Positions 21,056 to 34,088 of a stretch of 64,000 bases of DNA are shown one piece after another; position 1 is the first letter of the stretch; each line of letters opens with the position of its first letter. The notes under the pieces are model-generated. The model was not told where the DNA came from. It saw nothing but the letters and a program-made list of their open reading frames with translations, and did not search any database. Source of the stretch: Phaeotremella fagi (taxonomy: Eukaryota; Basidiomycota; Tremellomycetes; Tremellales; Phaeotremellaceae); assembly GCA_001599715.1 (NCBI GenBank), contig BCHU01000014.1, positions 558,001 to 622,000 on the forward strand, in the 5' to 3' direction. Both the position numbers and the translations under genes were made by a program.

Positions 21056-22625
21056 ATGCAGTCCAACAATCGTCTGATATGGTGCACAGCTATCCTTTTG
21101 GTAGGAGCTGCAGCAGTATTAGCTAAGTCAGATCAGGTATGTCGGTGGAGACTTTTGACCTTCTGAGTAGTTCTAATCCATCTGCACAGACATTTTTCTC
21201 TGCTCCTAAATCTCAAGTTGTCGATGACAATGGAAACTCATTACGGAAACTGTTTGCTACCTTGTTCCCATTCGAGAGTCCAGCATACAACTCTAGTGGG
21301 TGTTCATAGAGCGTTGTAATAGCCATATAAACTGACTCACCTGTCTAGTCCTAGCAACGTTCTACATATCCTCGTGAGTATTATCCTGTGAAATGCAGAT
21401 TCGACATTTGACGTTTTACATTTTAGAGTACCCAACTTCATTCTACTAGCTGTACCAGCTACTTTAGATCCAGCATCACTTAACACCATGATAGCGTTCG
21501 CAACAGGTGGATTGCTTGGTGATGTGTTCCTACATCTTGTTCCGCATAGTTTCTTTGGAGAAGGTCAGGAAGGACATGGAGTGAGGGCCGTAGTCGTAGA
21601 GGAGAAACGTAACATTGTCATTGGGTAAGTGATCGAACTCAGCTGATCTACCCTTGGGGAAGCTAACGTCTGGCAATCAGTGGAGCCATCTTTCTAGGAT
21701 TCGCAGCGTTCTTCGTTCTCGACAAGACCATGCGAGTTCTCAATTCAGCAGCCGGAGACGAAGGACATTCACACGGACATTCCCACTCCCACTCACACGC
21801 TCATACTACAACATCGACAGGATCGTCCACCTCTGTAACCACGAAATCCGAAACAGAAGTCAAATCTCGTAAATCGCCAAAAGATGTCATCGAGACAATT
21901 CCCGAAGCCCCATCCCCAGCACCATCACCCAACCCTTCACTCAAACTTTCAGCTTATCTGAATCTATTCGGTGATTTCACTCATAACATCACAGATGGAC
22001 TCGCTATGGCTGCCAGTTTCTACTCCAGTCCGGCTTTGGGAGCCGTCACCACCATCGCAACTTTCTGTCATGAAATCCCTCATGAGGTGAGTGTTGCGTT
22101 TGAAGCATTATATGATAAATTGACAGCGAATAGATCGCAGATTACTCAATTCTGATCAAATCGGGATTCACCAAGCCACAAGCTATGGCCTCTCAATTCC
22201 TCACTGCGGTTGGAGCTTTCGTAGGCACGTTCTTGGGTATTTGGATTGCAGAAACCTCTGGTACGGGAAAAACCGAGAGTGTTGTCGAGATTGGAAAGGG
22301 GTTATTTGGAACTAGTGTTGGTGGAGGAGAATTAGTCATTCCAATGACTGCAGGTGGTAGGTCCTCTCAGAAACTTTTGAAGCTGATGAGGAGGTTTCTT
22401 GTATATCGCCAGTGTCAGTGTCATCCCCGAGCTTCTGGCAGAATCTAGATCTGCAAAACAAGCTCTTAAGGAGGTGAGTTTTAATTCACTTCCTCTCAGA
22501 TCATACTGATACCAGGATTTAGTACGCCGCAATGGCTTTCGGAGTCTTCTGCATGGTGAGTACTCAATCCATCCCGCTGTTATTTGCTGACATTATTTTA
22601 GGCTGTTATCGCATGGAATGAATGA
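21056..22625 (+). CDS. YKE4: ZIP-family zinc transporter, KE4/SLC39A7 type
   Basis: The gene has several exons. The N-terminal hydrophobic leader ([17 protein letters not shown]) is followed by a lumenal stretch. The first ZIP helices contain [21 protein letters not shown] His-rich cytosolic loop ([14 protein letters not shown]) precedes the two metal-site signatures: [16 protein letters not shown] in helix IV and [13 protein letters not shown] in helix V. The C terminus ends [17 protein letters not shown]. The HNxxDG and HEIPHE motifs are those of the LIV-1/KE4 subfamily. That subfamily moves zinc (or manganese) out of the ER or Golgi lumen into the cytosol. An intron falls inside the HEIPHE-EIADY region at about 22087-22137. 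Confidence 0.93.
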
Positions 22626-22882
22626 AGTAGAAATCCTTCTTAGATACTAAGTGGATCATCTTTATGCAAAGTTTATCGATGGCTGGGACAATTTTCACCA
22701 GAAGTTACATCAGATTGGATTACAGGCTATAAATACTGCAATATAAGATCACGCAACAGATTCTCATTCACACACAAATTGAAGTACTGTAGACAAACCT
22801 GTTTACAAGACATAGATGAAGTTAGGGTTCCTAAAAGCAAAGAATCAACATTATCATCCGACGCAGGAAGTAAAAACCCGAC

Positions 22883-24959
22883 TCACTCGAAATCAGTCAT
22901 GTCATCGAAAGCGTTTTCGAACAACTTGGTCTCATCGAATCCAGAAGCTCTGAGACGAGCGTTCAATTCATCCTTATAAGCAGCGGCTTCTTCTAACGTC
23001 ATGATAGACATATCTTTGAGATCACCAGGTAAACCTAGAGCTACTCTTCGAGCAGCTTGTTTCTTGTTTAACCGGTTGAGATGCCATCCCATGGTTAGGA
23101 TCAGGATACAGAGGATACCCCAACAGACAATATCGACTGTGAGACCCGTGGTATAAACAGGGGCTTCCCTCGTGAGATATACCTGAGGTCCTATGATCTT
23201 TGATTTATCAGCTTTAGGATGATGAGAATAATGTAAGAAAGATGAAAAACTCACATTGCCGACACATTGAGCAACAAACAACCTTTGGCATTATCAGCGA
23301 TCGTCTTTTTCACAAGTGCCACACTCACGTCGCGGTAGTAACTACACGCTTTGTAGTTCCTGCTGCGTTCAAATTTGCCCAAGCGTAAAGTAATGGTTGA
23401 AGACTTGAATAAGTGTAACAAACGTAGTAAGCAGCGATGAGACCTCCTGGTTGAGTTCTGTCGACCTTGAGTAAAGCTGCGGCACCAGCTATAGCGGGGA
23501 TGGTCATGGCGCTGAAGTGGGTGATCAGTTATGTGTCTCCTTTAGGATCGAGGAGGGTTGTATGACTTACGCAATGAATGGGAAACGAAGTTTGAATCTA
23601 TTGATTGCAAAGATATTTGCAAGGATACAGATGATACCGATAGCACCAGTTGGGATTTGCATGAGAATAGAGGTGAAACTGTCGAAACCGAAGCCTTTGG
23701 TGATTAATCCACCGAAAGTACCGATACCACCTGAAGGGAGGGAGACGCAGAGGAACATTCCAGCCCACATCCAAGTTTTGATATCGAGCATGGTCTCACG
23801 GAATTGTCCCTGGTCAAGAGTCAGTTAAAGGAAATCTTACAGTGGGAACGGTACCACTCACCCAGTTGAATTTGTTCGCTTTTGTACCAGTGTTGTTCTC
23901 TCTCAATCTCTCAAGTGCGATCAATCTATCATCACCGTTCTTTAAGAACTTTGCCGTGATCGGTGAGTTGGGTAGGAGATACCATACCAATGGAGCGATG
24001 AACAGGGTGAATGCACCCATGAAAAAGAAGATTCCTTGGTAGGCAAAGATTTTACCTCCGTCCAAAGACGCTTTACCTACATTCCTATTCTTAGCTTTTT
24101 TGCTTTTCAAATCGGGGATCGTTAACTTACCAACTCCATAAGCGATTAGTGGACCTAGGATTGCAGCGACGGAATTCGCAACTTGATAAGCGATCGTTCG
24201 GTAGGATTGTTCACGACGGGTATACCACATTTGGGTGATGAAGATAAAGGATGGGAGCACTGTTGCCTCGAATGCTCCGAGGAAGATTCTACAGATAATA
24301 AGACCGGTCTATAGGTGATGTCAGAAGACTTTTCTGTAAATCAACAAGAAAGACTGACAAAGTTCTTAGCGATTCCTGTACAGAGCGTTACGATACCCCA
24401 GGAAGTCAAGTTGAACATGACCCAATATTTGACTAAGCCGGTCAGTCATTCTGCCACTCTACCCAGTAACGCATCGACTAACCTGGGAAATAGTGGAGAG
24501 CATAAGAAGAAAGAGGTTGACATATAAGTTGGGCGACTAGTAACTGTTAGTAGCTGAAATTCTGAAACACATACCATAGACGCAACTCCTACAACCAAAA
24601 ATGATCAGTTTTTGTCCAATTTTTTTCGGGTTCACTCACGAAAGCCAGGAATATTCCGTTCCAACCAAACCTGTAGCTGTTTGTAAATCAAAGACAGCAG
24701 CCCAACTAACAGAGGATTTGTCCATTTGTTGGATGAAATAAACTAAGCACATGGGGATGCAAACGTAGATATCTATCATTCTGAGAAGTCTTTTACGATC
24801 TTTGACAGAGTAGTTGACTGGTGCACCAGCAGCTTCGAGGAGTTCGGCGGCGGCATCGACGACACCGTCTTTACCGTGTCGATGGATTTTGGTCAGACCT
24901 TCGGCATCGTAGGTTGACTCGACGTGTTCTAGATGACCTTTGTTATCTTCTGGTGTCAT
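22883..24959 (-). CDS. MFS permease, allantoate/Dal5-type anion:cation symporter
   Basis: The ATG at 24957-24959 opens a hydrophilic N terminus with LLRMIDIYVCIPMCLVYFIQ, a typical first helix of fungal Dal5-family permeases, then MDKSSVSWAAVFDL. Later exons contain CRIFLGAFEATVLPSFIF, MWYTRREQSYRTIAYQVAN, the long central loop (about residues 240-280), SLPSGGIGTFGGLITKGFGF and a C-terminal helix GILCILILTMGWHLNRLNKK. About twelve transmembrane segments are expected. The family carries organic anions such as allantoate, nicotinate or pantothenate. The substrate cannot be assigned from sequence alone. The protein ends DDMTDFE. Short introns lie near 23246-23330, 23508-23568 and 23813-23860, among others. 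Confidence 0.85.
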
Positions 24960-25599
24960 TGCTTAAGATGTGTGGGGGTCATGAAGAAAAGAAGTAAGAG
25001 GAGGGGCATTGATCGAAATGGTATAAATACTTATGTTACAACCTCCACCACGGCCCGGTTTGAATTTTTGGATGCTAAACTAACAGGTGATCCCCGTACG
25101 TGATTTACTCGTAATATCAATAAACCGCTTCGGTCGATATCTCTAGCTTACCCATGTGAAAGGTAACTGATCTAAATCTGTCCTGCACATTTGCTTGGCT
25201 GCGCACAAACATTGCCACTTTAAGATCTGACATACGAGTACGTAACAGTTTAGTCATAAAGACGTATGACTCCGCAGTGTAATTCTCCGGGCCGTCAGAG
25301 TTTAATGGACCTTTTTCGGGGTAAACTTGGTAAGATTAAGATTGTGGTGTAGGAAGTGAGGGGGGTGGTGAGGTGGTGAGTAAGGAGGGAAGGGAAACAT
25401 TTGAGTTATGATAGTTATCCTTGTTCTCACCGATAAGTTAACATTGTCTGGACTCTGCGATGCGATCTCAGTATGGAGTAGTAAACTGAACAGATGGGAT
25501 TTATTTGACGTTGACGTCATCTGCGCAATTCTTGGAATCAATCTCGAACGGACCGTTACGATAAAGTAATTTCGTTCAACTTACACGCCCGACTAGAAT
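24960..25599. other. divergent intergenic region
   Basis: This is promoter space for the MFS permease and the DUF3253 gene. It holds TGCCAC near 25213 and CGG-type triplets (for example near 25053 and 25120) that could bind Zn2Cys6 factors. No gene is supported. Confidence 0.4.
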
Positions 25600-26049
25600 A
25601 TGGTAACAACAAGACAATCATCTAAACATGAAAACAATACCATCCGCCCCTCAAATCTGGACTCGACCTCGCAATCCAAATCCAAGAAAAAACAGAAATC
25701 TCCATCCATCCCAAAACCAAATCCCCAAAAATTGAAGAAGGAAATAACAGAAACAACCTTCCGACTTTTAACCAAACTGAAATCTGAAAACTCCACCATC
25801 TGCCCTTCAGAGATCTCACGGTCGTTACATGCGACGGACCCTAGGTTGTATCCTGACTGGAGGGGGTTGATGGATGGAGTCCGAGAGGTTGTTTGGGGAT
25901 TTGCTGAGAAGGGTTGGGTCGATGTTACGCAAGGTGGGGAGGTTGTTGGGGTTGGTGAATGGGTGAAAGGACCTATTAGGGTTAGGAGGGGGGTGAATTG
26001 GGATCAGCGGAAAGACCGTTTGAATTCAATTGAGGATGACAGTGGTTGA
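25600..26049 (+). CDS. DUF3253 domain protein
   Basis: This single-exon gene encodes 149 residues. A basic, Lys/Ser/Pro-rich N terminus (residues 1-50) precedes the domain: ICPSEISRSLHATDP, DWRGLMDGVREVVWGFAEKG, WVDVTQGGEVV and GPIRVRRG. This matches the DUF3253 pattern (P-S-E-x-A-R, W-R-x-L-M, G-P-I-R-x-R), a winged-helix-like domain common in bacteria and fungi. The biochemical role is unknown. The stop is only about 85 nt from that of MRD1 on the other strand. Confidence 0.8.
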   Translation: MVTTRQSSKHENNTIRPSNLDSTSQSKSKKKQKSPSIPKPNPQKLKKEITETTFRLLTKLKSENSTICPSEISRSLHATDPRLYPDWRGLMDGVREVVWGFAEKGWVDVTQGGEVVGVGEWVKGPIRVRRGVNWDQRKDRLNSIEDDSG

Positions 26050-26132
26050 TTTTCAGGATTTGTTACATCTTGATACTACAAGACAGGGCAAAGCAACAAG
26101 GTTGCAAACGACTCTCATTACTCGACTGGACC

Positions 26133-28638
26133 TTACATTTCCAACCCATCCATCTCTTCAGCCGCACCACCATCCAACCCCAAATCCAACTTCCTCTTCT
26201 TCCTCGATTGGTCATCACCAGCTCTCCGATCTCTCGAAGCCTTCTCTCTCAAAGCTTCAACGTCGACCGTATCGCCCTCCTTAGCCCATTCCAGTACCAA
26301 ATGACGACCGAGTAAATGGGTATGTTTAAGTGCTTCCATTGCACGTAAAGCTTCTGCGTGAGTTGTGAATTCCAGGAAAGCGAAACCTCTAGTTGACGAT
26401 GATCCAGATACTGCCATTGCAGCTGCTTTTTTCGGTAGACGCAGGGATTTAAGTGAACCGTAGGCACTGTTTATCATGATCAGTATATGCAGATGATGTT
26501 GAATGTTTTGGACTCACCTGAATAACTCCCTGATATCCTTCTTCGTGGCCTCGAACGGTAAATTCTTAACCAGTACTTTGGTTCCTTTCGTCTTCCCAGC
26601 CAACTCTTTACCCCTAGAATCCTCCTTCTCAACCTCCTCAACCCCCCTACCAGCCCATTTAACTTCCAAAACTTTCCCATCAATCTCCAACCCTTCCAAC
26701 CCCTTCAACGCCTTCCCAGCTTCAACCTTAGTTTTGAATCCAACAAATCCATATCCCATTGATAACTTCTCACCAACTCTTTTGGGATCAGGTTTCATTT
26801 GAACTCTAGAGAATGAGTAACCGGGTAAGGAACCGAGTATCGACAACAGTCTTTCCGAGGTTGTAGAGAATGCAAGATTCTTGAGGAAGAGTGTGGATCC
26901 TTTTTCATCTGTTTCATCGGGTTCTTCTCTGACGTTAGCGACTTTTTCAGCCAATGCCCTTTTCTCCTCTTCCTCTTTCTCCTTCATCGATTTTAGCTTT
27001 TCTTCTGGTGTCTGTTTGAACATCCCGATAGGTCCCTTTTCCAGGTAAAGTACTGCATTACCTAGTCTTCGATATGCAAGTGCTTTGAATGCACGAGATG
27101 CTTCGATAGGATTGGCAAATTCGACAACACCAAGTGTACCAGCCGGAGGTAAGAGTATCCTAGTTGGGTCACCGTGTGGTGAAAAGAGATCTGTGAGAGT
27201 GTGTACCGTCGTTCCGTAAGGGATGTTCTTCACGAGGATAGTCGTTTGAGATCGAGGAACCTTGGGTGATAAAGATTCGATGACAATTCCTTCGTCCTCA
27301 AAGTATTTCTTTGTTTCCTGTATGACGTGGGTTTCTGCCAGTGCGAGTTTGACAGCAGCGTTCCCTTCGTCTCCATTGAGTAGATCGGATTTTGAAATTC
27401 CCATTCTATCAGCAACCGAAGCGGCGACAGCATCAGACTGAATTGTTAGAGGAGCTCAACAGTTATCACTCACGTTCATATACATTGAGGCCCAATTTAC
27501 ACCTTTACTACTCTCCTCCTTACGTCTCTCATCAACACCTTTCTTCACGTCGCCTCTTCCCTCATTAACCTTTCCTAAAACCTTTCCATCTACTACACTA
27601 ACGGTGTTTTCTGTACCAGGTCTAGCTCGTCCAGGTAAAACATGTAACAGTCGTCCTTGGAACGTGGTTTTGTCCAATCTCTTATAAGCTTCCAAAGCAT
27701 GGGCTGGTTCTGTGAACAGTATGAAAGCTGTACCCAGTGGTTCACCGGTAGTATGTGATGTTGGGAGATGAACACTGAGAATGGGTCCAAAAGTTGAGAA
27801 GTGTGTTTCGAGATCGGTGGAAGTTGTTATGAAGGCAAGATTTCGAACAAACAATCGTCCGGTGGATAAGATAAGCTGTTCATCCGGTGTTCCAGATGAC
27901 GGTTTCTGCTTTTATCAGCTAAACTCTTAACAATATCTCAATAGCTCACTGATGAAGTCTCGTCCACAATTTGAACCTCTCCGTCCAAAGCCGTTTGCCT
28001 CCTCTTCAACCATGCAGCATCGTCATCGACTTCTTCAACATCAGCCACAACCTCTCCCTCATCCTTCTCTTTACCCTTCTTGGTCTTCTCTTTCTTGGAT
28101 TGTTTCCCTTTCATCCCGTCAACCACCCATCCTTCCTCGCCAGGTACTGCGTTCTCGCCTGTCGATGTGAGAGCAGGGGCGGAAGGATCCACACCTTTCA
28201 TGACATCCATAAACTCTTGAAGTCGTTTCGAGGGTCCAGCAGTGGGTTGTGCGTTAGTCGAAGTAGCTGGAGTGGATGTTTTATTGGGCTTCGAGGATTC
28301 AGCTGCTAAAGGCTAAGAATTGTTCAGTCCAGATCCTCAACGGTCACGAATCAGAAACTCACCTCATCCCTAACGAAATCAACTTTTGCTTTCCCACCTC
28401 CGAAACTGAAACTACCATCGAACCACTCTTTGACCCTCGTAGCCTCATCTTCGGTTTTATATCCTACAAAAGCGAATCGTCTTTTGGGCACTAATTTGAT
28501 ATCGGTGATAGTCGTAGTTGAAGCTATTGAAGGTGGAGAGATTAAATGTGATTTGAATGAGTCGGGGGTAAGTGATGAAGGAAGATTACGGAAAATGAGA
28601 CGAGACCTAGAGGGTAGTATGTCAGTGTCACCTTTCAT
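26133..28638 (-). CDS. MRD1: Mrd1, multi-RRM pre-ribosome assembly factor
   Basis: Five RNA recognition motifs can be seen. RRM1 holds RLIFRNLPSSLTPDSF and RRFAFVGYKT. RRM2 holds GRLFVRNLAFITT and GTAFILFTEP. RRM3 holds TILVKNIPYGTT and LGVVEFANP. RRM4 holds STLFLKNLAFSTT and GYGFVGFKTK. RRM5 holds KVLVKNLPFEATKKDIRELF, with RGFAFLEFTT after an intron. A Lys/Glu-rich linker lies between RRM1 and RRM2. The C terminus is basic then acidic (RKKRKLDLGLDGGAAEEMDG). Mrd1 (human RBM19) binds the 35S pre-rRNA and U3 region and is needed for early 18S rRNA cleavage in the nucleolus. Domain number and order match. Introns lie near 26470-26518, 27435-27475, 27905-27950 and 28314-28362. Confidence 0.93.
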
Positions 28639-29012
28639 CGTTCTCTGTTGGATAGATTTCTTCTCTTACATTTTTATAGTATGAAATCAATAGTTGATAT
28701 CGAAATCAAATCTTGACCACCAAGTCAATAACCAAAAAAATGAAAACAAAATCTAGAGTGGCAAGTTCAATTCTCCCACGGTGGTAGAAACAGGGGAAGA
28801 GCTTCACTTTGTATGATCCTCCCTTTTTAACTGGTTACCCCAGTCGAAACTGTCGGCACTTGTTAACTCCGAAGAAAACCAAAGTGCCACACTCGTCTGA
28901 ATTCTACGGTTGCTGTGGTTGGTTCCCCTGGCTGCCAGTGCAGGAGGATCGTTAAATCTCTTGTTCAATTTTAGATTTTGTTCTCCTTCTCTCATCAAAA
29001 TCATTATTCAAT
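28639..29012. other. divergent promoter of MRD1 and RPS19
   Basis: Both flanking genes serve ribosome production. The region contains TGCCACA at about 28885. No gene is seen. Confidence 0.5.
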
Positions 29013-30150
29013 ATGCCAGGTGTTCGTGATATCAGGTGAGTTGTTGGTAGTCATACAACATCGTTCTCCCAGTGTACCGCTATCAATTTGGAATTGGAGG
29101 AAGAAACAGGAATTGAATGGTTCATTGTTGGATGTGAAGTTGAAGGAACGGGAAGATTTTGGTGATCGTCATCAATTGGATACAGGAATTTAAATGGAGA
29201 GATAAATGATATCGATGTGAGGATTACACCATCGATACTGTTCGTGAGGAAGATAGAACAAGGATAAACGAAGAAACGATCACTGGAACGCAACGAAGTC
29301 TACTCTGGTGACAAATAGCTAACACCTAAATAGCGCCGAGGCCTTCATCGTCGCTTACTCTTCCCATCTCAAAAGATCTGGTAAACTCGAAATCCCAACA
29401 TGGGTCGATATCGTTAAAACCGGTTCTCAAAAAGAATTAGCACCTTACGACCCAGATTGGTTCTACGTCAGAGCTGGTGAGTGGTTTTACTGCCTTTGGA
29501 TGGATCTTGGGATGGGGAATAGGAGATTAGACATTGGGGATTCAGGAGAATATCTATTTAGATGGATTGAATCAGATACTAGTGGAGAATTCGGTCATAC
29601 CAATTTCCACTACAATTCATCTCCAGATTCCCTACCACCCATATTTCCCGTATCGACCATCCCTCCTCAAACTCGTGAAATAACCACTAACAACTTATCT
29701 AGCCGCCATTGCCCGTCACATCTACCTCAGAAAACACGTCGGTGTTGGTGCCCTCGCCAAACTCCACGGTACAAAGAACAGACGTGGAGTTAGACTTTCC
29801 CACCACAGAGACTCATCAACCGGTGTCCAAAGAACCGTCGTTCAAGCTCTTGAGAAGATCGGTGTTTTGGAACAATCCCCAGAAGGTGGTAGAAAAATTT
29901 CCCAGGACGGCATGTAAGTGTTTATTTCCATTCCGTTGAGATTGTGATCGTCTTCACAGAGGATCTTAAATCCTCATCTATCGACTTGTAACGGACATTT
30001 ACTAATCCTACTCTTAGGCGTGATCTTGACCGTATCGCCACCGCCGTAACTGAAGCTGAGCGTGCTGATGCTGAGGAGGAGTCAGAAGAAGAGGAGGAAG
30101 AAGAGGAAGAGGAAGAAGAGGAGGAGGAAGAAGCTGAGGATGACGAGTAG
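29013..30150 (+). CDS. RPS19: 40S ribosomal protein eS19 with long acidic tail
   Basis: Exon 1 (29013-29035) encodes MPGVRDI. A 298-nt intron follows, long for this genome. The next exons give [97 protein letters not shown] and [11 protein letters not shown]. This is full-length eS19, a small-subunit head protein needed for 18S 3' processing. After the normal end, a tail of roughly 25 residues is almost entirely Glu (positions about 30058-30147), ending AEDDE. This tail is absent from yeast and human eS19 as I know them. Confidence 0.96.
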
Positions 30151-30503
30151 ACGTTTCCTTTCCTTTCTTTTTCACTGACTTTGGTCATTCATCGGTCGTA
30201 GTTTCTTTACCATTTGTAAAACAATGTGGGTTTTCACAATGGTGGTTATGCGAGATTATTTCACACACAGGAAGGATTTTTGAAATTACTGACTTATACC
30301 GCTGACATCATGTTTCGAGCACGTACAACCGGTGAAACTTGATCTTGTCAATGCGTAAAGGGGTTTTTGCCACCATGTTTAAGGAGATCAATTGGCTTTG
30401 CTAATCGTATTTACATTGACTTTTTTATTGACTTGAACTCTGGATCAACTTGATGATATCCAAACGGTGAAGAAAAAAGAACGACAGAACGAAACAATCA
30501 AAA
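30151..30503. other. intergenic
   Basis: This is the RPS19 3' region and the promoter of the arrestin-like gene. Nothing else is recognised. Confidence 0.5.
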
Positions 30504-33500
30504 ATGTCTCAAGCCCTACTTCCTCACACTATAACCACCCATCCCTCAGTCGCATTATCCCTCCAAATCCCATCCTTTCCTCAAGATCCAAATCAAGCAC
30601 AAGAAGAAGAAGTATATGTAGCTGGACAATCGACTATCACGGGGTTACTAACTTTGGAAGTACGGGTTGATGAAGGCATCTCGTTGGGTGTTTTAATGGT
30701 AGAACTCTTAGGTACAGAAGGTAACTCGACTTTCAAACTGCAACCTATAATGCCTTTTCCTAACATGCCCCAATTCACCTTCCTTCATATCCTTGACCCC
30801 TCTGATCGGAACTTTCAACTGATAACACAAATCTGTAGAGGCTACAACGAGAAATCAAGTCATCCAAAAAACATTCTTTCAGGTGGCGGTGCCATTTCAA
30901 GGTATGTAAATCCTGGTACATTTTTTTTGGGAAAATGAAGCTAAAACCGGTTGAAGGACCTGGATTACCACCTAGTAACGCGTGTAACCAAGAGAGAGAC
31001 ATAGGTGATGGAACTGGTAACCAATTGATCCCAAATTATTGGAGAGCTAAGAGGGGGTAAGTTAAATTGAAATGAACCTCCAATTTACATCTCCCACAGA
31101 AAAACTTCTTTTAACGTATCGATAAACCTGCCTTCTAATCTACCATCGTCATTCATCACTCCAACAGCTAAAATCTCATACTCATTAACAGGAACTCTAC
31201 ATTTCATCTCAAGAAACAATCGACAAGTCTTACAAACCCCGACAAAGAAGTTGACGATAGTTGAGAACCAGATCCAGTCGAGTTTGGAATTAGAGTTGAA
31301 CGCTGAGAAAAGGGATTATGGGGTTTTGAAGGTTGGACGAGGGAAGAAAGTTTCTTTAGAGGTTTGGGGGATTGGTTGGGTTGGTGCGGGTGGTTTTGGG
31401 AGGGTTGGGTTGGCTGTTTCGAATACTACTGATCATTTGGTTAGTGTGATTCTATGGTAAGGTATGGATCTGACTGACTGCCTTGATAGACTTCTTCGCC
31501 GGTTTTGAAGATTGTTCAGAAAGTTTTAATTTTCACAGATAATGTCGAGCATATCGTCAGTGAGAGAATATGTTCTGAGATTTCTTATTTGGGTATGTTT
31601 GAAGTCTCGTTTTCCGGGTTGGACATTTATTGAGTTACGATTAGACATGTCGACACCCCCTCGATCAGACATGACATTGTATCTGGATTACGAAGTTCCC
31701 GAGAAATTACATTCAGTCTCTCGACGAGATCTACCAATAACAGAAGAACGTACTTCTTTAGAAGTTCATTATGAGATTGTCATCTCCATGGAAGTATCTT
31801 TATCAGAGTACGTCCGTACCACGTACCCAAGCGACCCAGTCATCACTAAATGAAACTCAGAGTCAAAGTCTCGCTCCCCATCGCGATCTTTCATCCAAGT
31901 TCACTAACCCCAGACATGTGGCTTCAATCACAAGTTTTATATAACGAGGCTAAATCCAGACAAACCCAATTCCAACCACAACCACAACCCCCCACATCGG
32001 TTCAACCTTCGAGAAGATGGTCGATGCCACTTGAAACTGTCTCCAGTATTTTCAAAAATGAATTGACGAACGCTATCGATACGTTGACACAGGATTATCT
32101 GTATAGTGATTTATCGAGATATCCGACGACTACCACTAGCACTAGTAATGATATGGTAGGACATTCTAATTGGCAACCTAAACCTACACCTTATCATCCG
32201 CCACCTCGACCATTAGATCTTCCGATATTACCTTATAACTCTTATCAAATTCATCGAAATCGACCAACATCCATATCTGGTTTACCAATTTCAACGCCCG
32301 TTTCACATCCTTATTCGAAATATCATCCACCAACCAATTTGGTTTCACATTCATACACCCAACCAGGATTTATCGTTCATATGAATACGATTCCTGAAGA
32401 GAAAGTGGCGGAAAGAGTTAATCGACATTTACGAGAAACGAGTGAAAACCGAGGTAGAAGTTTGTCACCCCTTCCTCTGCTTGAGGACGAGGATGATATA
32501 CGAATCATCCAACCGTATAACAAACCGGTAACTCCAATTGGTCCCAGACCACTTCCTACACCTTTCACGCCCACTCCAAAAGAAACACAAATCATCTCAC
32601 CAAAACCCCAATCCCTCGAACCAACTTCATATTTCGATAAACCGGTCATCAGACGAAGTATCGATGGGGGATTGGAATCACCTTTAACAGCTTTAATCAG
32701 GGATTCATTAAGACTTTCGTCTGATGCTATCAAATCTCTTGAGGAGATTGTTTCTCGTGATCAAAATCAGATTGACATTGAGAACGATCTCGTTGGACAA
32801 TCGGATTTGGATAGTGGATTGGCAGGTGGATTGAGGATTGATAAAACTCTACCAGCAGTACCAATTTCATTTAATCGGCAAGGCCAAATCAAAGAAAATG
32901 GAACACCAACTCGGTCTGTCATGGATATTTTCAGGGCCCCGTCTTCGTCTCTACCTTTGATGAAAAACTCACTTCATCAAGAGAGTGTCAAAGAAGATAC
33001 TGACGAAAAAGATAACCACACTGGTGTGGGTAACAACGATGAAACGGTCCAAAGTCGATTATCGGAATCCCCAGCAAAAGACTATATTCCCCTTAGTCAC
33101 ATACGTGTAAACTCCCAATCTGCAGAAGTGGAAGCCTGGCTAGAAGCCGGACAACCTGATTCTAACGAATCGCCGGATATTCAGACCAAAAAACCAATCT
33201 CTACGGTGAAACCGCAACAAAATCAAGCGACTACCAACGTTACGCAGAAAGCGGTTGTCGAACTGCCACAATCTGATTTACGGGTTAACGTTCGTAGAGT
33301 TAGTACTGGTATGATTGGCAACTCTAGGGAGAACGAGGTATCGAGAGAGTTGAGAGAATTACAGGAATTGGCTAAAGTTCGTGTTGAGGTGAGTACATTG
33401 CGATTATGATTCAACGAGTGATTGATGGAGTCCGCTAGCGATGGTTGAATAACAACGGTAACCCACCAGTTCCTAAACCCATGAAACCCCGATCGAAAGT

Positions 33501-33972
33501 CTTAAAGTATGAGGAGAAGCAACTTGACCCCCAAGCCCAATCCCCAAAACCGATAGCTAGACCAAATTTGGTTGAACGATTTTTACCAAAGATCAAATCT
33601 AAATCCAAATCACCGGATCGAGATGACGAACCGCCATCCCGAATTTTCATCTCCAGCGATCCCAACAGATCAGCTAGGGGAGGTAAAGGTGGACAAGTGA
33701 CTTCTATCAAGGAGATATTTCAACATCAACAACAACCCCAACCCTCTTTTCATCATAAATCATCAATTTCATCTGCGATCTCGTCCAAACAATCCGATAA
33801 TGCCATCGTGGAGTCTACTGCTTCCCTCGTCAGACCTAGGTTCACCACTGGTAGTCCTAGTACTTCGCAGTTTAATCATGATTTAGGTCAGAGACGGTTC
33901 ATGAGACGACAGTCTGGAGAAGGGGTTGTTCAGGCTAGATTGAAAGATTTGATTTCAAAATATGAAAGATGA
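30504..33972 (+). CDS. arrestin-like trafficking adaptor (ART family)
   Basis: The gene starts MSQALLPHTITTHPSVALSL. The N-terminal half shows arrestin-fold beta strands: YVAGQSTITGLLTLEV, then (after introns at 30902-30975 and about 31059-31099) KTSFNVSINLPSNLPSSF and ISYSLTGTLHF. An arrestin-C-like half follows, with MTLYLDYEVPEKLHSV, LEVHYEIVISMEVSL and VKVSLPIAIFHP. The remainder, more than 600 residues from about 31900, is disordered, rich in P, S, T and Q, with many S/T-P sites. It has an intron at about 33389-33440 and ends LKDLISKYER. Fungal alpha-arrestins recruit a Rsp5-type ubiquitin ligase to plasma-membrane transporters. I did not find a clear PPxY motif in the parts I checked, so the ligase link is inference. 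Confidence 0.65.
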
Positions 33973-34088
33973 AGTTTTATTGTTCGGGGTATTATTTTTT
34001 AATTCAATTCCTTTCGTAGAAATAACAATAAGTCTGTAACGATAGACAAGATATCCCTCTTCTAGATCTAATATCTATGTAAATAGCA

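Noticed and set aside
29036..29333. snoRNA gene inside the long RPS19 intron
   Set aside because: I could not find paired C/D or H/ACA boxes with suitable spacing, so no RNA gene is called.
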